Source of the DNA: Muriicola jejuensis
GTDB taxonomy: Bacteria; Bacteroidota; Bacteroidia; Flavobacteriales; Flavobacteriaceae
Direction: 5' to 3'
NCBI RefSeq assembly: GCF_010671595.1
Contig: NZ_JAABOP010000001.1
Location: forward strand, 1,240,001 to 1,304,000
DNA: 64,000 nt
The position numbers were made by a program, and so were the translations under genes. The notes below the pieces were generated by a model. The model had not been told where the DNA came from. It did not search any database and saw only the letters and a program-made list of their open reading frames with translations. Positions 50,408-60,286 of the stretch are shown piece by piece. Positions within the stretch are counted from its first letter, which is position 1. Every line of letters starts with the position of its first letter.

Positions 50408-52945
50408 ATGGAAAACCAGCAAAAGATCGACCAACTCCTGGAAAAATTGAACGTCCTAAAAGGCGTGCATTCCCATTTTGAAAAGGAGATCGAAGACCTG
50501 AGAAAGGAAATAGAGGCCCTGCGGCAGACCCCATCGGCAACACCGGAGCCATCTAAGCCTGAATCCGTAGAGGCATTGCCAAAGCCTGAAGTTGAAGAGA
50601 AGGTGACCCCAACCCCCGCCGAGGCGCCGGTGACCGACCTGTACCGGGATCCCCAAAAGCGGATCCTGGGTGGGGTATGTGCCGGACTGGCCCGGCGGTA
50701 CGGGGTAAACCTGGCCCTGATGCGAACCCTTTGGATCCTCCTTGGGATCTTTTTCCTGGTAGGCGTCCCCCTTTATGTGGTCCTTTGGATCGCCATCCCG
50801 AAAGGGACAGAGAGCAGACCTGCTCAGCCCGCATCGCCCACACCCGCCACCCCCCTTTCACCTGCTGATCAGCCGGCAGCGGATGCATCCAAAAAAATGG
50901 ACCTGGAAAAATACATAGGGGAGAACCTTATCTCCAAGATCGGGATCGCCGTACTGGTGATCGGGGCCGGGATAGGGGTGAAATACTCCATAGACCACGA
51001 CCTGATCTCTCCCCTGGTACGCATCCTCCTGGGCTATGTGCTGGGAATTTCACTGGGCGTTATCGCCTACAGACTAAGGGAACGGTACGAAAATTTCAGC
51101 GCCGTCCTCCTGAGCGGTTCCATGGCCATCCTTTACTTTATGACCTTTGCGGCCTGTTCTTTTTATGACATGCTCCCCCCTGTGGCCGCTTTTGCCCTGA
51201 TGGTACTCATCACAGTGGCTACCGTCCTGGCGGCCCTGAATTACAATCGGCAGTTTATCGCCCACCTCGGGCTGGTTGGTGCCTATGCGGTGCCTTTCCT
51301 CCTCAGTGAGGGGCAGGACCGTGTCGGTATCCTTTTTACCTATATGGCCATTATCAATGCGGGCATCCTGGTGGTCGCCCTGAAAAAATACTGGAAACCC
51401 CTCTACTGGGTAGCCTTTGCGCTCACCTGGATCATCGTCCTTAGCTGGTATTTCAATTCCTATGAGGCAGATACCCATTATGCCCTGGCTCTTGGTTTCG
51501 GCAGCCTCTTTTTCTTTCTTTTCTACCTGACCTTTTTGGGCTATAAGTTGCTGCAGAAGGAACCCTTTGAGGTATCGGATATCATCCTGGTGCTTATCAA
51601 CTCCTTCGTGTTCTACGGCCTGGGATACGACCTCCTGAACGATACGCCCGAATGGGAGAACAGCCTTGGGATGTACACACTGTTTCACGCTCTCATACAC
51701 GGTGCGGTGGCTTTTTTGGTCTTCCGCATCAGGGGGGCAGATAAGCCTGTTTTTTACCTGGTCTCCGGCCTGGTCCTGGTCTTCCTCACCCTCGCCATTC
51801 CCGTACAGTTAGACGGCAGCTGGGTGACCCTCCTCTGGCTGGGGGAAGGCGTACTCTTGTTCTGGATCGGTAGGACACAATCGCGGTCCCTTTATGAAAA
51901 GATTTCCTATATCTTGCTGGGCCTGGCTTTCCTGAGCCTCATACAGGACTGGGATGCCTACAACCCGGGCTGGTTCTTTGAGGAAAAGGAGCGATTCCCT
52001 TCCCTTTTTAACATCACTTTTTTGGGATCCCTCATCTTCCTGGGAGCTGCGGGCTATCTCAACTACCTCCATTACCAATTACAATACGCTCCTCCCTTCC
52101 AAAGGGGCAACAGCACATATACCCTGCTCTCCATAGGCCTCTCCGGCCTGTTGCTCATCGTGCTGTATTTCACCTTTTCCAACGAGATCTCCTACTATTG
52201 GGAAGGCCGCTATCAGGCCTCGACTACCGACGCCCTGGCCGATAGCTTTAACAGTGGCAGAAACCCTGATTTCAAAACCCTTAAAAACCTGTGGGGGATG
52301 TTGTACTTCCTGGGATATACGGGGGTTTTGTTGTGGCTGAACATCGGCAGGATCAAGACCAAACTCCTGGGGATCCTCGGACTTATGCTCGCCTCAGGCG
52401 GACTCCTCTACTTCCTTACCATAGGGTTGTACGACCTCAGCGAACTCCGGGAAAGCTATTTATTGGAAGACGTTATAGGCGAACCTGTCCCCGCTTTTTA
52501 CGCCCTGGGGATGCGTTACCTGGTCTTTGGGTTCATAGCCGCCCTGCTGTGGGCGGGCTACAGCCAGTTAAAAGCGATGTACGAAAGGGAAGAATTTATC
52601 CGGGGGTTCGACCTTATCCTGGCTCTGACTCTGGTTTGGGGAGCCAGCAGTGAGCTCCTGCACCTGCTTGACCTCTCCGGAGCCCAGGAGCAGTACAAAC
52701 TCGCCCTGACCATCTTCTGGGGCGTCTGTGCCCTGTCTCTGAGCGCCCTCGGTATATGGAAGGCCAAAAAACACCTGCGGGTGGCCGCCATTGCCCTCCT
52801 GGGGATTACCCTGATCAAACTCTTTTTCTATGACCTGGCAGACCTGCCGACCCTTTCTAAGGCAATCGTTTTCTTAGCCCTTGGAGTGGTTTTATTGGGG
52901 ATCTCATTCCTGTACAATAAATTTAAAACTGCGATTGAGGATTGA
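50408..52945 (+). CDS. DUF2339 multi-helix membrane protein with PspC domain
   Basis: 845 residues from the ATG at 50408 (MENQQKIDQLLEKLN). An N-terminal coiled coil (1-45) and a Pro/Glu-rich linker lead to a PspC domain at about 84-145 (DPQKRILGGVCAGLARRYG). About 20 membrane segments fill the rest, starting with NLISKIGIAVLVIGAGIGVKYS, the mark of DUF2339 proteins. Function unknown; PspC parts elsewhere sense envelope stress. A fusion of PspC and DUF2339 is known in Bacteroidota. Confidence 0.88.
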   Translation: MENQQKIDQLLEKLNVLKGVHSHFEKEIEDLRKEIEALRQTPSATPEPSKPESVEALPKPEVEEKVTPTPAEAPVTDLYRDPQKRILGGVCAGLARRYGVNLALMRTLWILLGIFFLVGVPLYVVLWIAIPKGTESRPAQPASPTPATPLSPADQPAADASKKMDLEKYIGENLISKIGIAVLVIGAGIGVKYSIDHDLISPLVRILLGYVLGISLGVIAYRLRERYENFSAVLLSGSMAILYFMTFAACSFYDMLPPVAAFALMVLITVATVLAALNYNRQFIAHLGLVGAYAVPFLLSEGQDRVGILFTYMAIINAGILVVALKKYWKPLYWVAFALTWIIVLSWYFNSYEADTHYALALGFGSLFFFLFYLTFLGYKLLQKEPFEVSDIILVLINSFVFYGLGYDLLNDTPEWENSLGMYTLFHALIHGAVAFLVFRIRGADKPVFYLVSGLVLVFLTLAIPVQLDGSWVTLLWLGEGVLLFWIGRTQSRSLYEKISYILLGLAFLSLIQDWDAYNPGWFFEEKERFPSLFNITFLGSLIFLGAAGYLNYLHYQLQYAPPFQRGNSTYTLLSIGLSGLLLIVLYFTFSNEISYYWEGRYQASTTDALADSFNSGRNPDFKTLKNLWGMLYFLGYTGVLLWLNIGRIKTKLLGILGLMLASGGLLYFLTIGLYDLSELRESYLLEDVIGEPVPAFYALGMRYLVFGFIAALLWAGYSQLKAMYEREEFIRGFDLILALTLVWGASSELLHLLDLSGAQEQYKLALTIFWGVCALSLSALGIWKAKKHLRVAAIALLGITLIKLFFYDLADLPTLSKAIVFLALGVVLLGISFLYNKFKTAIED

Positions 52946-52976
52946 CATATTTCGGTGGTCTAATGAAGATTCCCTA

Positions 52977-53080
52977 AAAGTTTGCCAGAAATAGCGGCGA
53001 GGCCAGATTAAATCCGAAATCTCAAATTCCAAGCACCAATCGCGTATTTCTTGGAATTTGGAATTTGGAATTTGGAATTT
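52977..53080. repeat. Fragment of the structured repeat plus CCAAATTCCA-type inverted repeat
   Basis: AAAGTTTGCCAGAAATAGCG and GCGAGGCCAG (52977-53006) match only the 5' end of the structured repeat. Then CTCAAATTCCAAGCACCAA (53022) faces TTGGAATTTGGAATTTGG units (53051-53080). The last unit supplies the -33 box of the next gene. Confidence 0.7.
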
Positions 53081-53100
53081 CCTCCCTAGTCTTATCTTTG
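53071..53100 (+). promoter_or_regulatory. Promoter of the DUF808 gene
   Basis: TTTG at 53071-53074 and TATCTTTG at 53093-53100 are 18 bp apart, the best match to the Bacteroidota promoter in the window. The -33 box is part of the TTGGAATTTGG repeat. The -7 box ends 18 bp before the ATG at 53119. Confidence 0.7.
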
Positions 53101-53118
53101 ACCCACAAACAATACGCT

Positions 53119-53988
53119 ATGGCCTCAGGTTTCTTTGCTATCCTCGATGACGTCGCCACCCTCCTGGACGATGTCGCAACCATGTCTAAGGTGGCTACCA
53201 AGAAGACCGCAGGGATCCTTGGGGACGACCTGGCAGTGAATGCGGAAAAGGCGTCCGGCTTTGTGTCCAAACGGGAATTACCCGTCCTCTGGGCTATCAC
53301 CAAGGGGTCTTTGCTGAACAAGCTCATCATCCTGCCCGTAGCTTTTTTGCTGAGCGCCTTTGCCCCCTGGGCGGTGGTTTTGATCCTGGTGCTGGGCGGA
53401 CTCTACCTGGCCTATGAAGGGGCAGAAAAGGTGTACGAGTTCTTCGTGCCCCACGGGCATGCGAAGGCGGCGTTGGAGATAAAGGAGTACAGCAAGAAGG
53501 AGATCCTGGAAATGGAGAAAAAGAAGATCAAGTCGGCCATCCTCACCGATTTTATCCTCTCCGTGGAGATCGTGATCATCGCTTTAGGCACGGTCCTCGA
53601 AGAACCCCTGCTCACGCAGATCCTGGTGGTATCCTTTATCGCCCTCCTGGCCACTGTGGGGGTCTATGGCCTGGTGGCGCTTATCGTACGTATGGATGAA
53701 TTTGGGGCCCGACTCATTGCGCTGAACGGGGAGGACAATACCTTCTCGGATAAGATCGGCCGGTTCTTTGTCAGTGCCCTCCCCTGGGTGATCAAGGCCC
53801 TGGGGGTGATCGGAACCCTTGCGTTGTTGCTCGTGGCCGGGGGCATCTTTGCCCATAACCTGTCCTTTTTGCACAATCCCTTTCCCTGGATGCCCGGCTT
53901 GCTCTATGAATTTGTGCTGGGATTGATTGTGGGGCTGGTTGTATTGCTTCTGGTGATGATAGGGAAGAAACTCTTTTTGCGAAACTAG
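53119..53988 (+). CDS. DUF808 family inner-membrane protein
   Basis: 289 residues from the ATG at 53119 (MASGFFAILDDVATLLDDVA), the usual family start; longer frames begin inside the repeat. Conserved DDLAVNAEKASGF and YLAYEGAEKVYEF are present, with about five membrane helices. DUF808 (YedI-like) proteins have no known role. A single gene. Confidence 0.92.
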   Translation: MASGFFAILDDVATLLDDVATMSKVATKKTAGILGDDLAVNAEKASGFVSKRELPVLWAITKGSLLNKLIILPVAFLLSAFAPWAVVLILVLGGLYLAYEGAEKVYEFFVPHGHAKAALEIKEYSKKEILEMEKKKIKSAILTDFILSVEIVIIALGTVLEEPLLTQILVVSFIALLATVGVYGLVALIVRMDEFGARLIALNGEDNTFSDKIGRFFVSALPWVIKALGVIGTLALLLVAGGIFAHNLSFLHNPFPWMPGLLYEFVLGLIVGLVVLLLVMIGKKLFLRN

Positions 53989-54036
53989 GACCAGTAATTT
54001 TCCGAGGTCTATAGTTCCGCTTTCAGAAATCCCCGC

Positions 54037-56085
54037 CTACATCAACCCCTTTTCCTTCAGTGTCTTTTTAAGCTGTTCGTGGTGCTTCCAGAACCGGTCT
54101 TCGATCTGTTGGATGATACCGGGGAATTCAGGATGGGATTTTAAAGGGGTGACAAGGGGATCTTCCTCCATAAACAAAAGGAGCCAGTACTGAATATCGT
54201 CCTGCCGGGCGAAGACTTTTAACTGTTCTATCGCCTGTTCGTTTTTCCCTTCGTGCACGTATTTCATCGCCATACTGGCTGCTTTGTAAATGGATTCGTC
54301 TGCCTCGCAATAGGCATCGTAAGAAGTGAATAATTCTTCCGCCTTCTTATCGAACCCCATCGCTTTGTAGACAAGTCCGATCTTGAGATCTTCCTGAGGA
54401 TAAATATATAACCCTGCTGCCTCCCTGGCTTCAGCAAACTGTTTGTAGTACTCGAAGGCCTTTTCGTACTCCTCCTGGAAATAATAGATCTTGCCCATCT
54501 CGTTTAGCAGGTCCAGCCGATTGGGGTCCTTCTCCAGTTGTTCGAGGAGGTCATCACGGAGTTGGTCCAGGTCCTTGTTCCTGGCATAAAGCACAAAGGC
54601 CTTGATCAATGGCGCATAATAGTTATTGGGATCAGCAGAGAGGGACTTATTGATATATTCGAGAGACTCCTCCACAAAACCGTTCTGGATCAGGGCATTG
54701 CTCAGATGCAGGTAGATATAGCTTTTCGCGATGGAGTCATTCGGGATGTCGAGCTGAATCCCTTTGAGGGCGTATTCGAGGTATTTTCCGGTATTGGGGA
54801 TCACCCGGGCGTAAAAGTCGGACAGAATCTGGACCACGATTGCGCTATTGGGGTTGTATTCCAGGGCTTTCTCCAGATGCGGTAGGGCGAGGCGGTATTC
54901 CCCAACCTGGGTGTAGTACAGGGCCTTAGCGATCAGGCTTTGGGCTGATTGGGAGTCATAGAGCAAGGCCTTGTCCGCATAATTGTTGAGCTGTTCCGTG
55001 TATTGTTTCTCTTTTAGGTTCTCGTCCATGAAGTAGTAGGCAATGGCCAGGTTGGCATAGGCCAGGGAAAATTCCGGATCTTCTACAATGGCCTTCTTAA
55101 ATAAGGAAATGGCTTTCTCAAGGCTTTCCGGGGTATGGGGGTAGAGGAGGTTCATCGCCTGCAGGTAGTAATCATAGGCCAGAAGATTTTCCGTGGGTCT
55201 TTTGTCGATCTGTTCACGTTCTTCCGGGGTGACTACAGCTTTTACCGCATCCGCTATTTTTCGGGCCACCTCGTTTTGCAGGGCAAAGATGTCCGTGATC
55301 TCCCTGCTGTATTGCTCAGACCAGATCGGCCGGTCATTGGCCGCCTCGATCAGCTTGATGTTGAGCAACACCTGGTCTCCGATGCGTTGCCCGCTGCCTT
55401 CCACCAGATAGTTTACATGGAGTTCGCGTGCGATCTCAGGGACGCTCATTGCGGTCGACCTGTATTTCTCTACGGAAGTGCGGCTCACCACCCGGAAATC
55501 CTCGATCTTTTGCAGATTATTCAGGGTAGACTCCATGAGTCCGTTGATAAAGTATACATTGGTTGCATCACCGCTCTCATTCTTAAAGGGTAACACGGCG
55601 ATGGATTTTTCAAGATCGATCTCCTTTGACGGGGTAAGGGATCTGTAGAGTACCACGCTGGCGATACCGACCAGGAGGGCGGCTGCTGCGATCCATTTCC
55701 AGTAGGGTTTCTTAGGGGAGGTCGAACGGTCTTCTGAGGATTCTGATTGGTTTTTATACGATTCCCCAGGGGGATAGCCATATTCTTCCCGAAAGCACTT
55801 GATGAAATAGGAAGAACTTCCAAAACCCACCTCGAAGGCGATCTCCGATACGGTTTTGGAGGTATCCCCTAACAACTCCTTGGCTTCCTCCAGCCTGATC
55901 TGCCTTATAAAACGGCTGGCCGAGAGACCGGTTTCCTTCTTCACCTTCCTGAGCAGGTTAGACCGACTCATATGCAGGGCCTCAGCCAGCTCAGACACTC
56001 CGAAATTTTCGTTAGAAATGTGCTCCAGGACGAGGGTTCGGGCCTGTTCTATAAAGGGGGATTTGCCGGTGGATGCTTCAGCCAT
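54037..56085 (-). CDS. AraC-type membrane regulator with TolB/FlgO-like and TPR parts
   Basis: 682 residues. The N-terminal HTH_18 domain (about 8-108) has LAEALHMSRSNLLRKVKKET and VSEIAFEVGFGSSSYFIKCF. One membrane helix follows (about 128-147, KWIAAAALLVGIASVVLYRS). Then a FlgO/TolB-N-like domain (KSIAVLPFKNESGD, ARELHVNYLVEGSGQRIGDQ) and at least six TPRs to the end. With the DNA-binding part inside and the sensing part outside, it looks like a one-component transmembrane regulator. It diverges from the ankyrin gene, a possible target. Confidence 0.88.
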   Translation of the reverse strand: MAEASTGKSPFIEQARTLVLEHISNENFGVSELAEALHMSRSNLLRKVKKETGLSASRFIRQIRLEEAKELLGDTSKTVSEIAFEVGFGSSSYFIKCFREEYGYPPGESYKNQSESSEDRSTSPKKPYWKWIAAAALLVGIASVVLYRSLTPSKEIDLEKSIAVLPFKNESGDATNVYFINGLMESTLNNLQKIEDFRVVSRTSVEKYRSTAMSVPEIARELHVNYLVEGSGQRIGDQVLLNIKLIEAANDRPIWSEQYSREITDIFALQNEVARKIADAVKAVVTPEEREQIDKRPTENLLAYDYYLQAMNLLYPHTPESLEKAISLFKKAIVEDPEFSLAYANLAIAYYFMDENLKEKQYTEQLNNYADKALLYDSQSAQSLIAKALYYTQVGEYRLALPHLEKALEYNPNSAIVVQILSDFYARVIPNTGKYLEYALKGIQLDIPNDSIAKSYIYLHLSNALIQNGFVEESLEYINKSLSADPNNYYAPLIKAFVLYARNKDLDQLRDDLLEQLEKDPNRLDLLNEMGKIYYFQEEYEKAFEYYKQFAEAREAAGLYIYPQEDLKIGLVYKAMGFDKKAEELFTSYDAYCEADESIYKAASMAMKYVHEGKNEQAIEQLKVFARQDDIQYWLLLFMEEDPLVTPLKSHPEFPGIIQQIEDRFWKHHEQLKKTLKEKGLM

Positions 56086-56296
56086 TGCGTGCGATTGTCC
56101 TTTCGAAAGTAGAAAAAAATATCGGCATCTATGGCTTTGGATAAAAAGAGGTTTGCGTCATAATTGCTATCCCTGCGGCATAATTTTTATCCCCCGCCTG
56201 AAAGTTGATGTACTTCTCAGCAAACCTGATAGGCCTTGCGTCATGATCCGGCGGACCTTTGTATCAAACAGAATAATAACCTTAATCTCAAAACAA

Positions 56297-56869
56297 ATGA
56301 AAACAATTCAAATGAATTCCCTGAGAAAAATGAGTCTCCTTATGGTAACCATGTTCCTCTTCTCGGCTTGCGCTCAGAACAGTAAAAAAGAAGTGGCCGA
56401 GACCATGGTCAATGCACCCACAGTGGATCTGCACACGGCAGTGATCTCCGGCAATCTGGAAGCGGTGCGCCAGCACATCGATGCGGGGACTGACCTTAAC
56501 GGGAAAGAGCCCTTTGGCGGATCTACACCTCTCATTACAGCAGCGACCTTCGGGAAAAAGGAGATCGCCCAGGCTCTGATCGATGCGGGAGCCGACCTGA
56601 GTATCAAGAACAATGATGGTTCAACCGCCCTTCACGCAGCCGCCTTTTTTTGCCGGGTTGAGATCGTGCAACAACTCATCGACGCCAAGGCAGACAAAAC
56701 CCTGCTAAACAATTTCGGGGCCACCCCAAGGCAAACGGTGATGGGACCCTTTCAAGAGATCAGGCCGTTTTACGAAATGCTGCAACAACAACTCGCCCCC
56801 ATGGGTCTGCAGCTCGATTTACAGGAAGTGGAGAAGACCCGTCCGGTCATCGCAATGATGTTACAATAG
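56297..56869 (+). CDS. Ankyrin-repeat lipoprotein
   Basis: 190 residues from the ATG at 56297 (MKTIQMNSLRKMSLLMVTMFLFSACAQN). A lipobox is followed by three ankyrin repeats at about 45-150: LHTAVISGNLEAVRQHIDAG, TPLITAATFGKKEIAQALID and TALHAAAFFCRVEIVQQLID. It should mediate protein contact in the periplasm. It lies 22 bp before the acyltransferase gene and may be co-transcribed with it. Confidence 0.85.
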   Translation: MKTIQMNSLRKMSLLMVTMFLFSACAQNSKKEVAETMVNAPTVDLHTAVISGNLEAVRQHIDAGTDLNGKEPFGGSTPLITAATFGKKEIAQALIDAGADLSIKNNDGSTALHAAAFFCRVEIVQQLIDAKADKTLLNNFGATPRQTVMGPFQEIRPFYEMLQQQLAPMGLQLDLQEVEKTRPVIAMMLQ

Positions 56870-56890
56870 AAATTGACAATTCACAATCTC

Positions 56891-58015
56891 ATGACACACG
56901 AAAGAAGATATGATATTGATTGGCTCAGGGTGATCGCGATCGGATTTTTACTGATCTACCACATCGCGATCATCTTCCAGCCCTGGGCGATGTTCGTCGG
57001 GTTTGTCCGCAGCCCGGAACTCATGGAATCCCTGTGGGTCCCCATGACCGCTTTGAACGTCTGGCGGATCCCCCTATTGTTCTTCGTTTCCGGCATGGGC
57101 GTATACTTCGCCCTGAGAAAACGGAACTGGAAACAACTCCTGAGGGAACGAACACAAAGGATCCTGCTGCCATTCCTGTTCGGAGTAGTGGCCATCACCC
57201 CCTTGCACATGTACATTTTCCAGGGTTTCTACAATATGCCCCTGAGCTACTTTCCGCATCTGGGTCACCTGTGGTTCCTGGGGAATATCTTTGTATACGT
57301 CCTGCTGCTTTCCCCTTTTTTCTTCTATTTAAAAATGCATCCGGAAGGCAGGCTTAAGAAAGGGCTGTCCATTCTAATGAGCAATCCTTTAGGCCCAATC
57401 TCTGTTTCGGTTTTCTTTATTGCGGAGGTGATGCTGGTAAAGCCCCAATTGTTCGAGTTGTACGCCGAGACCTGGCACGGGTTTTTCCTCGGGCTGCTGG
57501 CCTTTCTCTTTGGGTTTCTCTTTGTGTATACCGGGAAGGCTTTCTGGCAGACCATGCTGAAATGGAGGTGGGCCTACCTGGGCCTGGCGCTTCTCCTCTA
57601 CGGGATGAGATACTTTATATTTGGGTTCAATGCTCCCGGTTACCTGATGGTTGTTGAATCCAATTCCTGGATCTTCGCCCTTTTCGGTCTGAGTTACCGA
57701 TACCTGAACAGGCCCAGTGCGCTTTTGAGATATTTGAGTGAGGCGGCCTATCCGGTTTACATCATCCATATGTTTGTGTTGTATGCCGGGGCCTATCTGA
57801 TCCTGCCGCTGGAGATACCGGTACTCATCAAATTTATCGGGGTGGTATTGTTTACAGGGGTCTTTTGCTATCTGATCTTTGAGCTCCTCATCAGGCGCAT
57901 AGGGATCCTACGACCTCTTTTCGGGTTAAAACCCAAGACCGGTAAAGGTATGTCCGATATGATTGTGAAGGTGCCACGTTCACAGAGGATGGGCTCCCTG
58001 AAGGACGGAGCCTGA
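56891..58015 (+). CDS. Acyltransferase family (OafA/YrhL type) membrane protein
   Basis: 374 residues from the ATG at 56891 (MTHERRYDIDWLRVIAIG). About ten membrane helices. The family mark RYDIDWLRVIAIGFLLIYHI with its His, then RTQRILLPFLFG and HLWFLGNIFVYVLLL, is present. Such proteins move acyl groups onto sugars or lipids across the inner membrane. Substrate unknown. It follows the ankyrin gene closely. Confidence 0.9.
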   Translation: MTHERRYDIDWLRVIAIGFLLIYHIAIIFQPWAMFVGFVRSPELMESLWVPMTALNVWRIPLLFFVSGMGVYFALRKRNWKQLLRERTQRILLPFLFGVVAITPLHMYIFQGFYNMPLSYFPHLGHLWFLGNIFVYVLLLSPFFFYLKMHPEGRLKKGLSILMSNPLGPISVSVFFIAEVMLVKPQLFELYAETWHGFFLGLLAFLFGFLFVYTGKAFWQTMLKWRWAYLGLALLLYGMRYFIFGFNAPGYLMVVESNSWIFALFGLSYRYLNRPSALLRYLSEAAYPVYIIHMFVLYAGAYLILPLEIPVLIKFIGVVLFTGVFCYLIFELLIRRIGILRPLFGLKPKTGKGMSDMIVKVPRSQRMGSLKDGA

Positions 58016-58082
58016 AGGTGTCCCCTATCCTGGAAATGTCCGTTTCAGGCAGTTTCACTACTTTTAATAGATGTAATACAGT

Positions 58083-58889
58083 ATGTTCAGACTCTTTCAA
58101 CAGACCAGACAAAAATTGATATCCAAAGATCAGTCAGGAAAGGCTGGCTACCGCAAGCCCGCTCATAGCAGGGCATGGGAGTACTTGCTTTACGCCCTTG
58201 GTGAAATATTGCTGGTAGTCATCGGGATTTTGATCGCCATTCAGATCGACGACTGGAACCAGGAAAGAATCGATAGAAAGGCATTGTATGAGCATCTGGG
58301 AAAGATCAGGACACATACCCTGGAGGATAGCTACAAGCTCGATTCCATCACCATGGGAAGAAGGTATATATCCGGTTTGTGTAAACAGGCACGGGTGCGG
58401 ATCCTGGACAAGACGGAAGACGAGGACCTGATCCTCTTTATGCAGTGCGGGGCCGCCTTCGCCGATTTTTCGTTTAAGCCGAATACCGGGGGCTATGAAT
58501 CTCTGAAGAATTCCCCCTATTTCGGGAGGATGAACAACACCCCCTTAGATTCGCTCCTGACCCAGTACAACAGGTTGCTGGACGATCTTGCCCAAAATGA
58601 AAGGAGTTACAACGAATTTGTAGTAGGACAGGAGGCCTATTTGTCTACCCAGTTTGACCTCTCCCTGATCCTGGCCTCTGCGTTTGTACCTCAGGACTCC
58701 CTCATGAAAAGGGCAACGCCCCAATCGGAATACACTGAGGTTTTTAAGGCGTATACCGCATCAGCGCCTTACAGGAATGTCATCAGCCTTGCGGCCTGGC
58801 AATTGGATCAGATGGTCAAACAATACGGCCAGCTAAAGGCAACTGGCCAAAAGGTGATCGAAGAAATCGATGCCATCACTCAGGAGTAA
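58083..58889 (+). CDS. DUF6090 family membrane-anchored protein
   Basis: 268 residues. The N-terminus has a basic stretch, then WEYLLYALGEILLVVIGILI and AIQIDDWNQER, the family pattern also seen at 46588. The rest is helical. The two genes share the anchor but differ in the periplasmic part. Function unknown. Confidence 0.85.
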   Translation: MFRLFQQTRQKLISKDQSGKAGYRKPAHSRAWEYLLYALGEILLVVIGILIAIQIDDWNQERIDRKALYEHLGKIRTHTLEDSYKLDSITMGRRYISGLCKQARVRILDKTEDEDLILFMQCGAAFADFSFKPNTGGYESLKNSPYFGRMNNTPLDSLLTQYNRLLDDLAQNERSYNEFVVGQEAYLSTQFDLSLILASAFVPQDSLMKRATPQSEYTEVFKAYTASAPYRNVISLAAWQLDQMVKQYGQLKATGQKVIEEIDAITQE

Positions 58890-58946
58890 ATGAACGCTTG
58901 TTCAAGGCTTAAATAATGTTTCTACCAACGCAAAAGACAACTTAAA

Positions 58947-59984
58947 ATGGCTGTAAGCAAAACAAAAAAAATCATCAGGATCCTGCTAGGGGTAGGTACG
59001 GTCATTTCCCTGTTTTTTGTGCCCTGGATCCTGGTCAAGGCTTGGATTTTACCTCTGCCTGATACGGTTCAGGAGCAAGTGGACGAGGCAATTGGGCACG
59101 GGTTTGATGGTATGATCGTATATGTGGACGAAGGGGGAAAACCACCGGCGTTCTATACCGGAGGATGGAAAGACCGGAAGAAAAAGATACCTGCTGACCA
59201 CGAATCCCTCTTCAAAATTGCGAGCATCAGCAAGTTGTATGTCGCAGTCTCGGTTGCCAAACTCGTGAAAGAAAACCGTATATCGCTAGACGATACCCTT
59301 GCTGACTACTTTCCGGACCTTGTGGGCAGAATTGAAAACGCAGAACAAATCACCCTGAGGATTATGGTACAGCACCGCAGTGGCATACCCAATTTCACAG
59401 ATAATCCCGCTTACTGGGAAGACGAACAGGAGAACGGCAAGAGGGCCCTTGATTTTGCCCTCGGTCTGCCGGCTAGTTTTGAACCGGATAAAGGCTATCA
59501 ATATTCCAACACGAATTATTTGTTGCTCCGCAGGATCCTCGATAGCGTATTAGGCTATAATCATCACCTATATATACAAGAGAACATCCTGGACCCACTT
59601 GAGCTGAAAAACACCTATTTTTCGCTAAGCGAAGTAGACCTGGACGATGTGATGAGTGGTTATTACGTAGGGATTGAAGCCGACTTTAAAACCAACGAAA
59701 ATGGGATGTTGGCTACCGCTGAGGACGTGGGTATTTTTTTGAGGGCATTGAATGACGGATCTCTCTTCCGCGAAGGGGAACAAGAGATCTACTCCTCCAT
59801 ATACGAGTACAAGCACGGAGGTCTGGTTCCGGGTTATCAAAGCCTCGCGGAATATCACAAAGACATAGACGCGGTTGTTGTGCAATTTGTGAATACCACT
59901 GATTTTCAAGGATACGAATGGAATTTATCCGAGATCATTTACAATCGCATTGTGAAGATCCTGAGAAGGAAAAAAGGCCCATAG
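58947..59984 (+). CDS. Serine hydrolase of the beta-lactamase class C family
   Basis: 345 residues with an N-terminal anchor or uncleaved signal (about 8-35). The catalytic SxxK is in KIASISKLYVAVSVA (Ser and Lys), and the YxN motif is in YQYSNTNYLLLRR. A late HGGLVPGYQS replaces the KTG box with HGG, as in many family members. It may be a D-Ala-D-Ala peptidase-like or esterase enzyme of the periplasm. A separate gene after the DUF6090 gene. Confidence 0.9.
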   Translation: MAVSKTKKIIRILLGVGTVISLFFVPWILVKAWILPLPDTVQEQVDEAIGHGFDGMIVYVDEGGKPPAFYTGGWKDRKKKIPADHESLFKIASISKLYVAVSVAKLVKENRISLDDTLADYFPDLVGRIENAEQITLRIMVQHRSGIPNFTDNPAYWEDEQENGKRALDFALGLPASFEPDKGYQYSNTNYLLLRRILDSVLGYNHHLYIQENILDPLELKNTYFSLSEVDLDDVMSGYYVGIEADFKTNENGMLATAEDVGIFLRALNDGSLFREGEQEIYSSIYEYKHGGLVPGYQSLAEYHKDIDAVVVQFVNTTDFQGYEWNLSEIIYNRIVKILRRKKGP

Positions 59985-60286
59985 ATATCCAAACTTGGCA
60001 AAGAGCTATGCCCTTCATGTAGAATGATTTCTTCAGAACTTTCTTTGGAAGGCAAATTTAGTCAGCAGTAATCGATTCGGAATTTCAAGGTTTTTAATGA
60101 TCCTAAAAATACCCAGGGTAAGTAAAAGGTTCCCTTAGGACATTAATACACTGCTTTCGTCCTGATATTCAGGGACTTTTGATATTTCTTCCTTAGATTA
60201 AATCTCTTTCCTTCACTCGCCGAATACCTGCCTGGTAAGGGATGCAACACTGTAATCTAATTCTTTTAACCTTAAAACCAAACATT
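59985..60286. other. Gene-free stretch of about 300 bp
   Basis: I see no gene, tRNA or copy of the local repeat families here. A short inverted pair CTGATATTCAGGG is the only structure noted. The promoter of the following two lipoprotein genes should be in its right part, but no good TAnnTTTG box was found. Confidence 0.5.
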
